Shown piece by piece: positions 24,571-35,209 of a DNA stretch of 64,000 bases. The translations under genes and the position numbers were made by a program. Source of the DNA: Croceicoccus sp. YJ47 (GTDB lineage: Bacteria > Pseudomonadota > Alphaproteobacteria > Sphingomonadales > Sphingomonadaceae); contig NZ_CP067087.1 of NCBI RefSeq assembly GCF_016745095.1, forward strand, positions 2,716,501-2,780,500, written 5' to 3'. Within the stretch, counting starts at the first letter, position 1. Each line of letters begins with the position of its first letter. The notes below the pieces were generated by a model, which was not told where the DNA came from, did no database searches, and saw only the letters and a program-made list of their open reading frames with translations.

Positions 24571-26133
24571 TTAACCGGTTTCGATCCCCTGGTCCTCGAA
24601 CCAGCGGCGGACCGGTTCCAGGGCGGCGGCATGGGTTCGCCATTTGCCCATGCCGTCGCTATTGATCGGGCGGCGGACCTGCGCCGCGCTGGGCGTCGCG
24701 ACGGCGGCCTTGTTCTCGTGAAAGGACAGGCACGCCGCGTCCCACTCCAGCCCGCAAAACGACAGCAGCTCCCGCGTGCTGGCTTCCTGCGCCGTCACGA
24801 GCGCCTCATACGACAATTGCAGGATACGGCCGGGAAAGACGCGATCCCAAAACCGCATGAGCCGGTCGAACCGCGCATAATATCGCGCCGTCGCCATCAG
24901 GTCGTAGGAATAGGCGTAATAGGGCGAGCGGCTGGCGAACAGATTCTTGAAATTGCTCCACACCGTGTCCATCGGATTGCGGCGGAGGCACACGATCGGT
25001 GCGTCGGGGAAACTGCGCGCGATATGCCCGATATACAGGAAATTGGCGGGCAGCTTGTCGACGAAACGCCGCGTGTCGTCCATCCGGTGATGCTGCGCCT
25101 GTGCCATGTAACGGCTGGCGAGTTGCGCGGGGTCGATATGCCGTCTCGCGCGGATGGTGTCGGGGTCGATGATGACGCGCGACGCCGTCTGGCTCAACCG
25201 TTTTACGCCGAGCGGCATCGCCTGTAACTCCCCGGCGGAGACGACGTCGGGATGCGACGACAGGATCCGGTCGACCAAAGTCGTGCCGGTCCGAGGCATG
25301 CCCACGACGAAGAGGGGGGCGCGGCTCCCCATCGGCTGTCCCGCACCATGGCCGCCGCCATCGGCAAAGCATTCTTCGATCGCGTCGAAGATCGCGGCGT
25401 CCTGCGCGAAATCGTAACGGATGTTGCGCGCGTGCCGGGCATTGGCATCGGCGAGATGGCGAAACGCTTCGACCTCGCCGAGATCCTCCAGTTCCTTTGC
25501 CAAAGCGTAGCGGATGCGCAGGGCGTCGTCCTCGCTCCGCGCCGCGCCCAATGCGATTTTCAGCCGATCGACATGGTTGTCGCTGCGCGTCTGCCGCGAC
25601 AGAATGGCGAGCGCGTAATGCGTGCGGCCATTTTCAGGATCGATTTCGAGGACGTGCTCGTAATGGACGCGCGCATCCTCGACCGCGCCTGTAAAGCCGA
25701 GCGCGGCGGCCAGGTTGTAGCGATAGTCGAGATTGTCGGGTTCGGCCTCCACCGCGGCGGTGAAGGGCGCGATGGCGCGCGCATGATCGCTCAGCCTGAC
25801 CAGCACGCAACCGATCGTGTCGAAGGTGCGCGCATCGCGTGGGTTGAGGTCAAGCGCGCGCCGGGCCATGGCCGCGGCATCGCCATCGCGGCGCATCAGG
25901 ATAAGCAGGCGGGCAAGCTGCGCGCAATGTTCGGGATCGTCACCGCGTGCGATGGCGGATTCGAGCAGGGGCACCGCCTTCGCGATCCGGCCTGCTTCTG
26001 CTGCGGCAATCCCGAGCAGGAAATAGCCGTCCGCATCGTCCGGCCTGTCGGCGATCAACGCATCGGCGGCGCGCGACGCCGCCGCAAGATCGCCCCGCGC
26101 AAGCGCGTTCCGCGCCTCCGACGCCAGAGTCAC
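24571..26133 (-). CDS. TPR-repeat sulfotransferase family protein
   Basis: A 520-residue protein. Residues 1-235 are tetratricopeptide repeats (ADGYFLLGIAAAEAGR, DARTFDTIGCVLVRL, RYNLAAALGFTGAVEDA, RTHYALAILSRQ). Residues 255-500 are a sulfotransferase domain with the PAPS 5'-phosphosulfate loop VVGMPRTGTTLVDRIL, and IVCLRRNPMDTVWSN near the 3'-phosphate site. Sphingomonad genomes often carry such a gene beside a TonB receptor, but the acceptor is unknown. It is transcribed towards the receptor, after UrcA and a secreted unknown with gaps of 79 and 110 bases, perhaps as one unit. Confidence 0.9.
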   Translation of the reverse strand: MTLASEARNALARGDLAAASRAADALIADRPDDADGYFLLGIAAAEAGRIAKAVPLLESAIARGDDPEHCAQLARLLILMRRDGDAAAMARRALDLNPRDARTFDTIGCVLVRLSDHARAIAPFTAAVEAEPDNLDYRYNLAAALGFTGAVEDARVHYEHVLEIDPENGRTHYALAILSRQTRSDNHVDRLKIALGAARSEDDALRIRYALAKELEDLGEVEAFRHLADANARHARNIRYDFAQDAAIFDAIEECFADGGGHGAGQPMGSRAPLFVVGMPRTGTTLVDRILSSHPDVVSAGELQAMPLGVKRLSQTASRVIIDPDTIRARRHIDPAQLASRYMAQAQHHRMDDTRRFVDKLPANFLYIGHIARSFPDAPIVCLRRNPMDTVWSNFKNLFASRSPYYAYSYDLMATARYYARFDRLMRFWDRVFPGRILQLSYEALVTAQEASTRELLSFCGLEWDAACLSFHENKAAVATPSAAQVRRPINSDGMGKWRTHAAALEPVRRWFEDQGIETG

Positions 26134-26212
26134 GAGGCGCGCCGCCCTTGCCTGCGACTGATCAATGCCACGCCGCGCATCGGGATCATGCGCCCCGACG
26201 CGCGGCCATGGA

Positions 26213-26539
26213 TCAGTCGCGCAGAGCCAGAACGGTGGACGTCGCGCGTGCGGCCATGCGCTGCTCGATCTGATTGCGAATGTCCTGCTTTACCGCGACC
26301 CGGCATTCCTCGGCCTGTGCGTGAAGCTTCAGGTGCACACGGTCCAGCCCCTCTCCGCAAACGGCATTGGCGGCCGCGTCCATGCGGATCGCGAGGCTGC
26401 GCTGTCCCTCTACGGTCGACAGGTTGATCCCGTCGAGCTGCAGGGTCGCGCTTTCCTGAACGAACGGATCGGCCATTGCCGTCGATGCGGTACCGGCCAG
26501 CGCGCACGCGGCCATGACCATAAGGCCTTTTTTCATCAT
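26213..26539 (-). CDS. UrcA family secreted small protein
   Basis: A 108-residue protein with a signal peptide (ending TAMAD) and two Cys in the mature part (AVCGEG and AEECRVAVKQDI), spaced as in UrcA family proteins of Sphingomonadales. The family function is unknown. A second ATG follows the first directly; ACAGGAGAG-like bases lie upstream (AGGAG). It lies between the secreted unknown and the sulfotransferase on the same strand. Confidence 0.82.
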   Translation of the reverse strand: MMKKGLMVMAACALAGTASTAMADPFVQESATLQLDGINLSTVEGQRSLAIRMDAAANAVCGEGLDRVHLKLHAQAEECRVAVKQDIRNQIEQRMAARATSTVLALRD

Positions 26540-26649
26540 ACTCTCCTGCGAACATCAAAACGCCGCTCTTCGGCGGATGGCAGGAATATAGGGTGCCGCG
26601 CCGCCATTGGCAACACGCAGCCCGCGGCCATGAAACGCAAGGGGCATGG

Positions 26650-27075
26650 TTATCGTACGCGAACCCTCAACGTGTCGAGGTCGGTCGTGTCGCCGAGCAC
26701 GCCGATGGGCAGGTCGACGATGGCCACGTCCTTCGTGCCGCGATCCGGGGCGTGGAGCGATACCGCGATGGTGCGCGCGGGCCCGTCCGACCATTCGCGC
26801 AGCGTGTCGAGCGACAGACGCAGTTTCCATCCCTTGCCGCCCTCGACGAACACGGGGCGCCCGTTCACCTTCACGATTGCGGCAGGATCGTCGCGGCGCC
26901 CGGACACCATGAGGCAGCTCGCCTCACCGCAGCGGACGAGCCGCGTGACCGGATCGTCATCGCCGAAAGCCTGCGTCGGCGCGGCGCCGGCCGCGGCCAT
27001 CGCGAACAGCCCGGCGGCGATGCGGCCATGCCGGGGCGCGATGCGGAGGAGGGGGCGTGACAGGATGCGATCCAT
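26650..27075 (-). CDS. Secreted protein of unknown function
   Basis: A 141-residue protein with a signal peptide (about residues 1-37, ending in TQAFG) and two Cys close together (VRCGEASCLMV). The rest is a beta-rich domain with VKVNGRPVFVEGGKGWKLRLS and TLRVRVR at the end. I do not recognise the family. A clear ribosome site (AAGGAG) lies 8 bases before the ATG. Operator candidate D lies about 95 bases upstream, which makes it a possible member of the NikR-like regulon and the head of the UrcA/sulfotransferase unit. Confidence 0.7.
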   Translation of the reverse strand: MDRILSRPLLRIAPRHGRIAAGLFAMAAAGAAPTQAFGDDDPVTRLVRCGEASCLMVSGRRDDPAAIVKVNGRPVFVEGGKGWKLRLSLDTLREWSDGPARTIAVSLHAPDRGTKDVAIVDLPIGVLGDTTDLDTLRVRVR

Positions 27076-27168
27076 GAAGATATCTCCTTCCGCCGCGCCG
27101 TATCGGGCTGCGGCGGCGATTGAATCTCTCCCACGCGCTTGTCGTTCTTATGGGCGACAGCTTACCTG

Positions 27169-27194
27169 TATTACGACCCTCGTCAATGGTATTA
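27169..27194. promoter_or_regulatory. Operator candidate D upstream of the secreted unknown
   Basis: TATTACG (27169-27175) is a perfect left arm. The right arm GGTATTA (27188-27194) matches CGTAATA at five of seven bases, again after exactly 12 bases. It lies between the pirin stop (27226) and the secreted protein start (27075). It is the weakest of the four sites. Confidence 0.5.
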
Positions 27195-27225
27195 TCCGAA
27201 TGGCGGGCGGGGCGTCCCGCGCGCG

Positions 27226-28059
27226 TTACCGGATGACGCCGGTCTGATAATCGCGGATCGCCTGCGATATTTCCTCGCGCGTGTTCATCACGAAGGGGCC
27301 ATGTGCGACGACCGGCTCGCCGATCGGATCGGCATGGCCATACAGGATCAGGCACCCGTCGGTGCTTTCGACCTCGACCGTGTCCCCGTCGCTCATCCGG
27401 GCGAGGGTGTATTCGGGAACCACCTCGCCGCCGACGGTCGCCGCGCCGCGCACGGTATAGAACAGCACGTTGCGGCCGGCAGGCGCGGGGAGAGTGGCAC
27501 GCGTGCCCGGCTCCATCTCCACCGTGCCGACCACCACCCCGGTCAGCGATTGAACCGGCGCACCGTCCGGCCCCGAGACGGGCCGCCATGTCACCCCCGG
27601 CGCCATCGCGATGTCGGGAATATCCGCCGCGTCCGCCCCGATGTAGCCCGGCTCCGTCATTTTCAGCCGGGCGGGCAGGTTGACCCACAATTGCAGGAAT
27701 TCGACCGGGCCGCCGCTCTTCTTGAAGCTTTCGGGCGAAAGCTCGGCATGAACGAGACCGCGCCCGGCGGTCATCCATTGCGTGCCGCCGGCCTCGACGA
27801 TGCTTTCCCCGGTCGCGCTGTCGCTGTGGGCGAGGCTGCCGGTGATGATGAAGGTCACCGTTTCGAATCCGCGATGGGGATGCGGGCCGAAGGGCAGGCC
27901 ATCGCTGTTCGGCGGGTAGGTTTGCGGGCCGTGGTGGTTGAGGAACAGGAACGGATCGACCTGCGGCAGGCCGGGGCCGGGCACCGGGCGGCGCGTGACG
28001 AGATCGCCAATATCATCCTGCATCGCGGTGTGGAGCGAGAGGAGGCGCCGCGCGGTCAT
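27226..28059 (-). CDS. Pirin family protein
   Basis: A 277-residue bicupin of the pirin family. The N-terminal cupin has the metal-binding set GPHPHRGFETVTFIITG and later MTAGRGLVHAE, giving three His and one Glu, as in human pirin and E. coli YhhW (quercetinase activity known for some). The C-terminal cupin begins near residue 170. The start ATG 28059 (MTARRLLSLH) was chosen because family members begin at this point and GCGAGG lies upstream; the much longer upstream frame overlaps glycerol kinase antisense. It is divergent from glpK. The natural substrate is unknown. Confidence 0.9.
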   Translation of the reverse strand: MTARRLLSLHTAMQDDIGDLVTRRPVPGPGLPQVDPFLFLNHHGPQTYPPNSDGLPFGPHPHRGFETVTFIITGSLAHSDSATGESIVEAGGTQWMTAGRGLVHAELSPESFKKSGGPVEFLQLWVNLPARLKMTEPGYIGADAADIPDIAMAPGVTWRPVSGPDGAPVQSLTGVVVGTVEMEPGTRATLPAPAGRNVLFYTVRGAATVGGEVVPEYTLARMSDGDTVEVESTDGCLILYGHADPIGEPVVAHGPFVMNTREEISQAIRDYQTGVIR

Positions 28060-28131
28060 GTGTGCCTCGCGGGGATGGGGCTTGCGAAAATGGCGGTGCG
28101 CTGCATCGTGGATCTCGGCTGTTTGCAAAGT

Positions 28132-28177
28132 TTGGAAAAGGGACGCTCCATCTGGTCGCTCGCCCATGGTTTTCCAA
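28132..28177. promoter_or_regulatory. Inverted repeat in the pirin-glpK intergenic region
   Basis: TTGGAAAA (28132-28139) and TTTTCCAA (28170-28177) form an 8-base inverted repeat 30 bases apart. A self-complementary TTTGCAAA (28122-28129) lies just before. These stand out in a 198-base non-coding region between divergent genes. They may be regulator sites for either gene. They do not look like the E. coli GlpR site. Confidence 0.35.
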
Positions 28178-28257
28178 GGTGGGGTGCGAACAAATGGCGA
28201 CGAACCGCTTGCCCGCATGCGCGCGCGCCGCCATCCTGCGGCAAGGGAGACGGCACA

Positions 28258-29757
28258 ATCGCAAACGATCATATCCTGGCCATCGATCAGGGCACGACAT
28301 CCACCCGCAGCATCGTGTTCGACGCACGCGGCCATGCGCTCGCATCGGCGCAGGTGGAACATATTCAGCATTACCCCGGCCGCGACAGGGTCGAGCACGA
28401 TGCGATGGAAATCTGGAAAAACGCGCTGGACACCGCGCGTCAGGCGTTGGCGGCGAGCGGGCTTTGCGCCGAGGACATCGCCGCGATCGGCATCGCCAAT
28501 CAACGCGAGACGAGCGTGGTGTGGGACCGCGACACGGGCGAACCGATCCACAACGCCATCGTATGGCAGGACCGGCGCAGCGCCGCCGCCTGCGCACAGA
28601 TGGTCGAGGACGGACATGGCGCGGGCGTCACCGCGCGCACCGGCCTGCTCATCCACCCTTATTTCAGTGCGACGAAGATCGCCTGGATCCTCGACAATGT
28701 GCCCGGCGCACGGGAGAGGGCCGAGCGCGGCGACCTGTGCGCAGGCACGATGGACAGTTTCATCCTGTGGCACCTCACCGGCGGGCAGGTGCACAAGACC
28801 GACATCACCAATGCATCGCGCACGATGCTGTTCGACATTCATCGCCAATGCTGGGACGCGGAGCTTTGCCAGCTTTTCGGGATACCGATGGCGATATTGC
28901 CGGCGGTCCACGACAATGACCATGCATTCGGCACCACCGCGCCCGGCCTGTTCGAGCGGCCGGTTCCCATTGCCGGCATGGCGGGGGATCAGCAGGCCGC
29001 GCTCATCGGGCAGACCTGTTTCGAGGTGGGTTCGGTCAAGGCGACATACGGCACCGGGTGCTTCATGTTGCTGCACACGGGCGATAGGCCGGTGACGTCG
29101 GGCCATCGCCTGCTGACCACGCCGGCCTATCGCATTGCGGGGCGGACCGCCTATGCGCTGGAGGGGTCGATCTTTGCGGCGGGGGCGGCGGTGAAATGGC
29201 TGCGTGACGGGGTCGGGCTGATCGAGCGGGCCGGCGATACGCAGGCATTGGCGCAAAGCGTGCCCGACAGTCACGGGGTCTACATGGTTCCGGCCTTTGC
29301 CGGGCTGGGCGCGCCGCATTGGGACGCGGGTGCGCGGGGGGCGATCTATGGCCTCACGCTCGACACGCGGCCCGCGCATCTGGCGCGTGCCACGCTGGAG
29401 GCCGTGGCGTATCAGACGCTCGATCTCATCACCGCGATGCGCGACGATGGCGGCGCCATGCCGCGCGTGCTGCGCATCGACGGGGGGATGGCGGCGAACG
29501 ACTGGCTGTGTCAGTTCATCGCCGACGTTGCGGATGTTCCCGTGGACCGGCCGGACGATCTGGAAACGACGGCGCTGGGCGCGGCGTTTCTGGCCGGGCT
29601 GGGCGTGGGACTATGGCCCGATCTTGCCTCGCTCGCCCATGTGCGGCGGCGCGAGCGTGCGTTTCAGCCGAACATGAAGGCCGACCTCCGCGCCGCCCGC
29701 ATCGAGGGCTGGCACGATGCGGTGGCACGCACGCGATCGCGGCAGGCCGGAACGTAA
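28258..29757 (+). CDS. glpK: Glycerol kinase, apparently with an ATC start codon
   Basis: A 499-residue FGGY kinase that phosphorylates glycerol to sn-glycerol 3-phosphate. Visible motifs: ILAIDQGTTSTRSIVFD near the N-terminus, GIANQRETSVVWDR, AIVWQDRR, GTMDSFILWHLTGG, GMAGDQQAALIGQ, YGTGCFML, FAGLGAPHWD, RIDGGMAANDW. E. coli GlpK has 502 residues, so the expected start is right where ATC (28258) stands, 8 bases after AAGGGAGA. No in-frame ATG, GTG or TTG lies closer than 28132, and the frame upstream of 28258 is not protein-like. Either ATC is used or a base is wrong. No glpD or glpF is adjacent. Confidence 0.9.
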   Translation: MANDHILAIDQGTTSTRSIVFDARGHALASAQVEHIQHYPGRDRVEHDAMEIWKNALDTARQALAASGLCAEDIAAIGIANQRETSVVWDRDTGEPIHNAIVWQDRRSAAACAQMVEDGHGAGVTARTGLLIHPYFSATKIAWILDNVPGARERAERGDLCAGTMDSFILWHLTGGQVHKTDITNASRTMLFDIHRQCWDAELCQLFGIPMAILPAVHDNDHAFGTTAPGLFERPVPIAGMAGDQQAALIGQTCFEVGSVKATYGTGCFMLLHTGDRPVTSGHRLLTTPAYRIAGRTAYALEGSIFAAGAAVKWLRDGVGLIERAGDTQALAQSVPDSHGVYMVPAFAGLGAPHWDAGARGAIYGLTLDTRPAHLARATLEAVAYQTLDLITAMRDDGGAMPRVLRIDGGMAANDWLCQFIADVADVPVDRPDDLETTALGAAFLAGLGVGLWPDLASLAHVRRRERAFQPNMKADLRAARIEGWHDAVARTRSRQAGT

Positions 29758-29773
29758 GGCCGAGACGTAACAA

Positions 29774-29804
29774 GGGCGCGCGGAGCGAATGGCTCCGCGC
29801 GCCC
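29774..29804. terminator. Strong hairpin between convergent glpK and acyl-CoA dehydrogenase
   Basis: A perfect 13-bp stem (GGGCGCGCGGAGC and its complement) with the five-base loop GAATG, in the gap between convergent genes. There is no T tract, so termination is inferred from stem strength and location. It should act on both strands. Confidence 0.65.
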
Positions 29805-29862
29805 GCGACGCGAGGGTCAGGGGCCCCCGCGCCGAATGACAGGCAGCGTCAGACAGCCGCGT

Positions 29863-31659
29863 TCAGAACGCGTCGGCCTGCATCGCCATCATGGAATCCT
29901 TGCCGCTCTTGATGGCGAGGAATTTCGCCGTCACCTCGGGCAGGACGCGATCCATGAAGAAGCGCGCGCTATTGAGCTTGTTCTTGTAGAACTCCGCATC
30001 GCCCGTTCCCTCGGCAAGCCGTTCGCTCGCGATCTTCGCCGATTTGAGGAAGCAATAGCCCATGCCTACAAGGCCCAGCATGCGAAGGTAATCGGTCGCC
30101 GCGGCGCCCGCTTCCTCCGGATCCTTCATGCCCTTTTGCGCAATGGTGCCGGTGGTGAGCTGCAACGCGCCGAACGCCTGCTGCATCCCGCCGACCATCC
30201 CGGCCAGAAGCTTGTCATCCGTGCCGGCCATATCCTCCAGCAGGTTGGACACCGCATGGAAGAACGGGCGCATGTTGCGGCCCATCCGGTCCGGCATCTT
30301 GCGCCCGACGAGGTCGAGAGCCTGAATGCCGTTGGTGCCTTCGTAGATCTGCGCAATGCGGGCATCGCGCACGAATTGCTCCACACCCGATTCCACGATG
30401 TAACCATGCCCGCCATAGGTCTGAATACCCATGTTGGCCGCATCGAAGGCGAGGTCGGTGAACAAGGCCTTCACCACCGGCGTCATCAGCGCGACGAAAT
30501 CAGTCGCGCGGGCCTTCACCTCCGGATCGTCGGCATGTTCGCTCGCGTCGAGCGCACGCGACGTCCACTGACCCAGCGCGCGGCACCCTTCGGCATAGAC
30601 GCGCATCGTCATCAGCATGCGGCGCACGTCGGGGTGCACGATGATGGGATCGGCGGCCTGATCGGGGTTCTTCGCACCCGACAGGCTGCGGCCCTGAATG
30701 CGGTCCTTGGCATAATAAACCGCGGACTGATACGCGATTTCATTGATGCCGAGCCCCTGGATACCGACCGAAAGCCGTTCCTGGTTCATCATGGTGAACA
30801 TCGCGGCCAGCCCCTTGTTCGGCTTGCCCACGAGCCAGCCCTTCGACCCGTCGAAATTGAGCTGACAGGTGGCCGACGCCTTGAGGCCCATCTTGTGCTC
30901 GATCGCGGAGACGGACACGCCATTGGACGGTCCGATGCGGTTTTCCTCGTCGACCTGGTATTTGGGCACGAGGAACAGGCTGATGCCCTTCACGCCCTTG
31001 GGCGCATCGGGCAGGCGGGCCAGCACGAGGTGGATGATATTGTCGGTAAGGTCGTGATCGCCGGACGAGATGAAGATCTTCGCCCCGGTGACGTTGTAGC
31101 TGCCATCCTCGTTCGGTTCCGCCTTCGTGCGCAGCATGCCGAGATCGGTACCGCAATGCGATTCCGTCAGACACATCGTGCCCGACCATTCGCCGCTCAC
31201 CATCTTGGGCAGATATTTCTGCTTCAGCGTGTCGGAGCCATGCGCCTCCAGCGCGGTGGTCGCGCCGTGGGTGAGGCCGGGATACAGGCTGAACGACAGG
31301 TTGGTCGCGCAGATCATCTCCTCGACCAGCTTGTTGATCCGTTCGGGAAGGCCCTGTCCGCCCCATTCGGGATCGGAGGCGAGCGCGGCCCATCCGGCCT
31401 CGACGAACTGATCGTAGGCGTCCTTGAACCCCTTGGGCGTGCGGACCACCCCGTTTTCGAGCGTGCAGCCTTCGTGGTCGCCGCTGGCGTTGAGGGGGAG
31501 GAGAATGTCGCGCGTCGTCTTGGCCGCCTCGTCGAGGATGGCGTTCAGCAGGTCGTCGTCGAAATCGGCATGCTTGGCGATCCCGCCGAAACCGTCATCG
31601 GTGAACAATTCGTGCAACACGAAACGCATGTCGCGAAGGGGTGCTTCATAAGTCTGCAT
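29863..31659 (-). CDS. Acyl-CoA dehydrogenase (long-chain type with C-terminal extension)
   Basis: A 598-residue FAD enzyme for the first oxidation step of beta-oxidation. Visible elements are MCLTESHCGTDLGML (FAD-binding CLTE-type motif, near residue 165), ITGAKIFIS-like VTGAKIFISSGDHD, RLSVGIQGLGINEIAYQ, and YGGHGYIVESGVEQFVRDARI, IYEGTNGIQALDLVGRK near 430-470. A final domain of about 120 residues, as in ~600-residue family members, follows. It is the last gene of a thiolase-HAD/ECH-ACAD operon, with a 10-base gap. Chain-length preference cannot be read. Confidence 0.93.
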   Translation of the reverse strand: MQTYEAPLRDMRFVLHELFTDDGFGGIAKHADFDDDLLNAILDEAAKTTRDILLPLNASGDHEGCTLENGVVRTPKGFKDAYDQFVEAGWAALASDPEWGGQGLPERINKLVEEMICATNLSFSLYPGLTHGATTALEAHGSDTLKQKYLPKMVSGEWSGTMCLTESHCGTDLGMLRTKAEPNEDGSYNVTGAKIFISSGDHDLTDNIIHLVLARLPDAPKGVKGISLFLVPKYQVDEENRIGPSNGVSVSAIEHKMGLKASATCQLNFDGSKGWLVGKPNKGLAAMFTMMNQERLSVGIQGLGINEIAYQSAVYYAKDRIQGRSLSGAKNPDQAADPIIVHPDVRRMLMTMRVYAEGCRALGQWTSRALDASEHADDPEVKARATDFVALMTPVVKALFTDLAFDAANMGIQTYGGHGYIVESGVEQFVRDARIAQIYEGTNGIQALDLVGRKMPDRMGRNMRPFFHAVSNLLEDMAGTDDKLLAGMVGGMQQAFGALQLTTGTIAQKGMKDPEEAGAAATDYLRMLGLVGMGYCFLKSAKIASERLAEGTGDAEFYKNKLNSARFFMDRVLPEVTAKFLAIKSGKDSMMAMQADAF

Positions 31660-31669
31660 GGTCGTTTCC

Positions 31670-33993
31670 TTAGTTGCGCAGGGGCTTGCCGGTTTCGAGC
31701 ATATGCTCGACCCGGGCCTGCGTGCGGGGGTCGCGCACGCATTCCATGAATGCCTCGCGCTCCAGCTTGAGCAGCTGGTCTTCGCTGACCTCGTCCTGCA
31801 TGTCGGTGTCGCCCCCGGTCAGCACGTGGGCGAGCCGTTTGGCCACGACCGTATCGTAATCGGTCGCAACGCCTTTCTTGTGAAAATCGCTGACGGCGAG
31901 ATCCACCGCCGCCCGGCCCGTATCGCCCGGCAGGCGATAGACCGGCTTTTCCGGCGGGGTGTAGCCATCGACCAGCGACAAGGCCTTCGCCTTCGCATCG
32001 GCGAGCAGGCGGTCCCGGTTCATGGTGATGCCGTCGTCGGGCCGCAGGAACGCCATTTCCTTCGCCTGCGCCGCCGATTTGGCGACCTGCGCGGTGGAGA
32101 TGGTCTCGAAGGCCTTGGACAGGGCGGGCATCGGGCCGCGCGGCATTTTCGGGCTGTTCATCAGGCGGGAGAGATATTCGCCATTGCCGCCCCATCCGGG
32201 GACCAGCCCGACGCCGCATTCGACAAGCCCGGTATAGGTTTCGGCATGGGCCTGCACCGCGTCGGAATGCATCAGGATCTCGCACCCGCCGCCAAGCGCC
32301 AGCCCGGCCGGCGCCGACACCACGGGGAAGGGCGCGTATTTCAATGCCTTGTACGCATCCTGTCCGGCCCGGATCAGCTTGTCGATCTCGCTCCACGCCG
32401 CGATATTCACCGCGAACATGGCAAGGCCGAGATTGGCGCCGGCGGAAAAATTGCTGCCCTCGTTATAGATGACGAGCGCCTTGCGCCCATCGCGGACCAT
32501 GCCGATGGCCTTGCCGATCATCTTCATGACCTGCTCGTCCAGCGCGTTCATCTTCGCCGTGAATTCGAGCGCGAGAACACCGTCGCCAATGTCCCAGATC
32601 GCCGCCGAGCCGTTCTTCGCCAGCGGTTTGGAGGCAAGCTTGATATCTTCGAGCAGGAGCACGCCCTCGGGCCGCACGATGTCGCGATATTCGCCCTCGG
32701 CCGTCAGATATTGCCGCTTGCCATCCTCGATCCGGTAGAACGGACGGTCGCCCGCCACATCGAGGATTTCGGGCACGTCGCGCCCTTCCTCGCGCAGGCG
32801 TTTCGCAAGATAGCCGGGGCCGAGCCGGTCGATCAGTTCGAACGGACCGTGCTTCCAGTTATATCCGAGCTTCATCGCATCGTCGATCGCGACGACATTG
32901 TCCGCGGCCTCGCCCACCAGCATGGCGGAATAGGACAAGACGTTGCCCAGCAATTCCCAGGCATAGCGCCCGATCTTCCCGTCGAGCGAGACGAGCGCGG
33001 TGAGGTCCTTTTGCGCATGCTTGGGCACGCTGGCGGGACGCGCGGCGCGATATTCGCCGCTCTCGAGATCGATGGCGTATTTCTCACGCCCGCCACCCGT
33101 CGCCTTTTTCAGCGTGTAGAAACCGCCCTTGCCCTTGCGGCCGGTAAAGCCGTCGGCGATCATCTTCTCGATCAGCGGCATGTCGCGCACCGTGTCGAAA
33201 TAGGGGTCGCCTTGCGGAAGCGTGCTCGACAGGCTCTGCGACAACAGCGGCATCAGGTCGATGCCGATGAGGTCGAGCAGGCCGAAAATGCCGGTCTTGG
33301 GCACGCCCATCGGGCGGCCGCCGATGGCGTCGGCTTCCTCCACCGTGATGCCCTGATCCATCGCGGCATTCACGGCGAGCGCGAGCCAGTAGGTGCCGAT
33401 GCGATTGGCAATGAAGCCGGGCGTGTCCTTTGCCGCAACGACGGTCTTGCCCATCTTGCGGTCGAGGAAATCGGACACCTTGTCGGCGGTGGCGGCGTCG
33501 GTCGCCTTGCCGCGCACGACCTCCACCAGCCGCATGTAGCGCGGCGGGTTGAAGAAATGGGTGATGAGGAAATCGCGGCGGAACTGCTCGTCCATGCCAT
33601 CGACCAGGTTTTCCAGCGGAATGGTCGAGGTGTTGGACGACACCGCGGTCCCGGCCTTCTTCACCTCGGCGATCCTGGCGTAGAGCTTCTGCTTGATGTC
33701 GAGCCGCTCGACGATTGCCTCCACGATCCAGTCGCACTCGGCGATGCGGTCGAGGTGGTCGTCGATATTGCCGGTCTCGACCAGCTTTGCCGCCGATTTC
33801 GTCATGAACGGAGCGGGGTCGGCCTTCAGCATCTTTGCCACCGCACCCTCGGCAATGGCGTTGCGATTGGCCTCGCCGTCCTTCACGATGTCGAGCAGCA
33901 GCACCGGCACGCCCGCATTGGCGATTTGCGCCGCGATCCCCGCACCCATGGTGCCCGCGCCGATGACACAGACCTTGTTGATATGTTCAGCCA

Positions 33994-33997
<4 letters not shown>
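31670..33997 (-). CDS. 3-hydroxyacyl-CoA dehydrogenase / enoyl-CoA hydratase fusion
   Basis: A 775-residue bifunctional beta-oxidation protein in the alphaproteobacterial order: NAD-binding 3-hydroxyacyl-CoA dehydrogenase first (VCVIGAGTMGAGIAAQIANAG at residues 8-28; SSNTSTIPL; THFFNPPRYMRLVEVV; DTPGFIANRIGTY). The enoyl-CoA hydratase domain comes last (VLALEFTAKMNALDEQV, NFSAGANLG, ALGGGCEILMHSDAV, ECGVGLVPGWGG). In E. coli FadB the order is reversed. ATG 33997 overlaps the thiolase stop by four bases; a second ATG follows at once. It works with the thiolase and acyl-CoA dehydrogenase of the operon. Confidence 0.94.
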
Positions 33998-35129
<1,132 letters not shown>

Positions 35130-35209
35130 TGCATTTCCTCTCTTTGATCCGAACTCGTGGCACACGGGTCGGCGGGGTTTCTCCGCTTGCTAACCAATGC
35201 GTCGTATGC

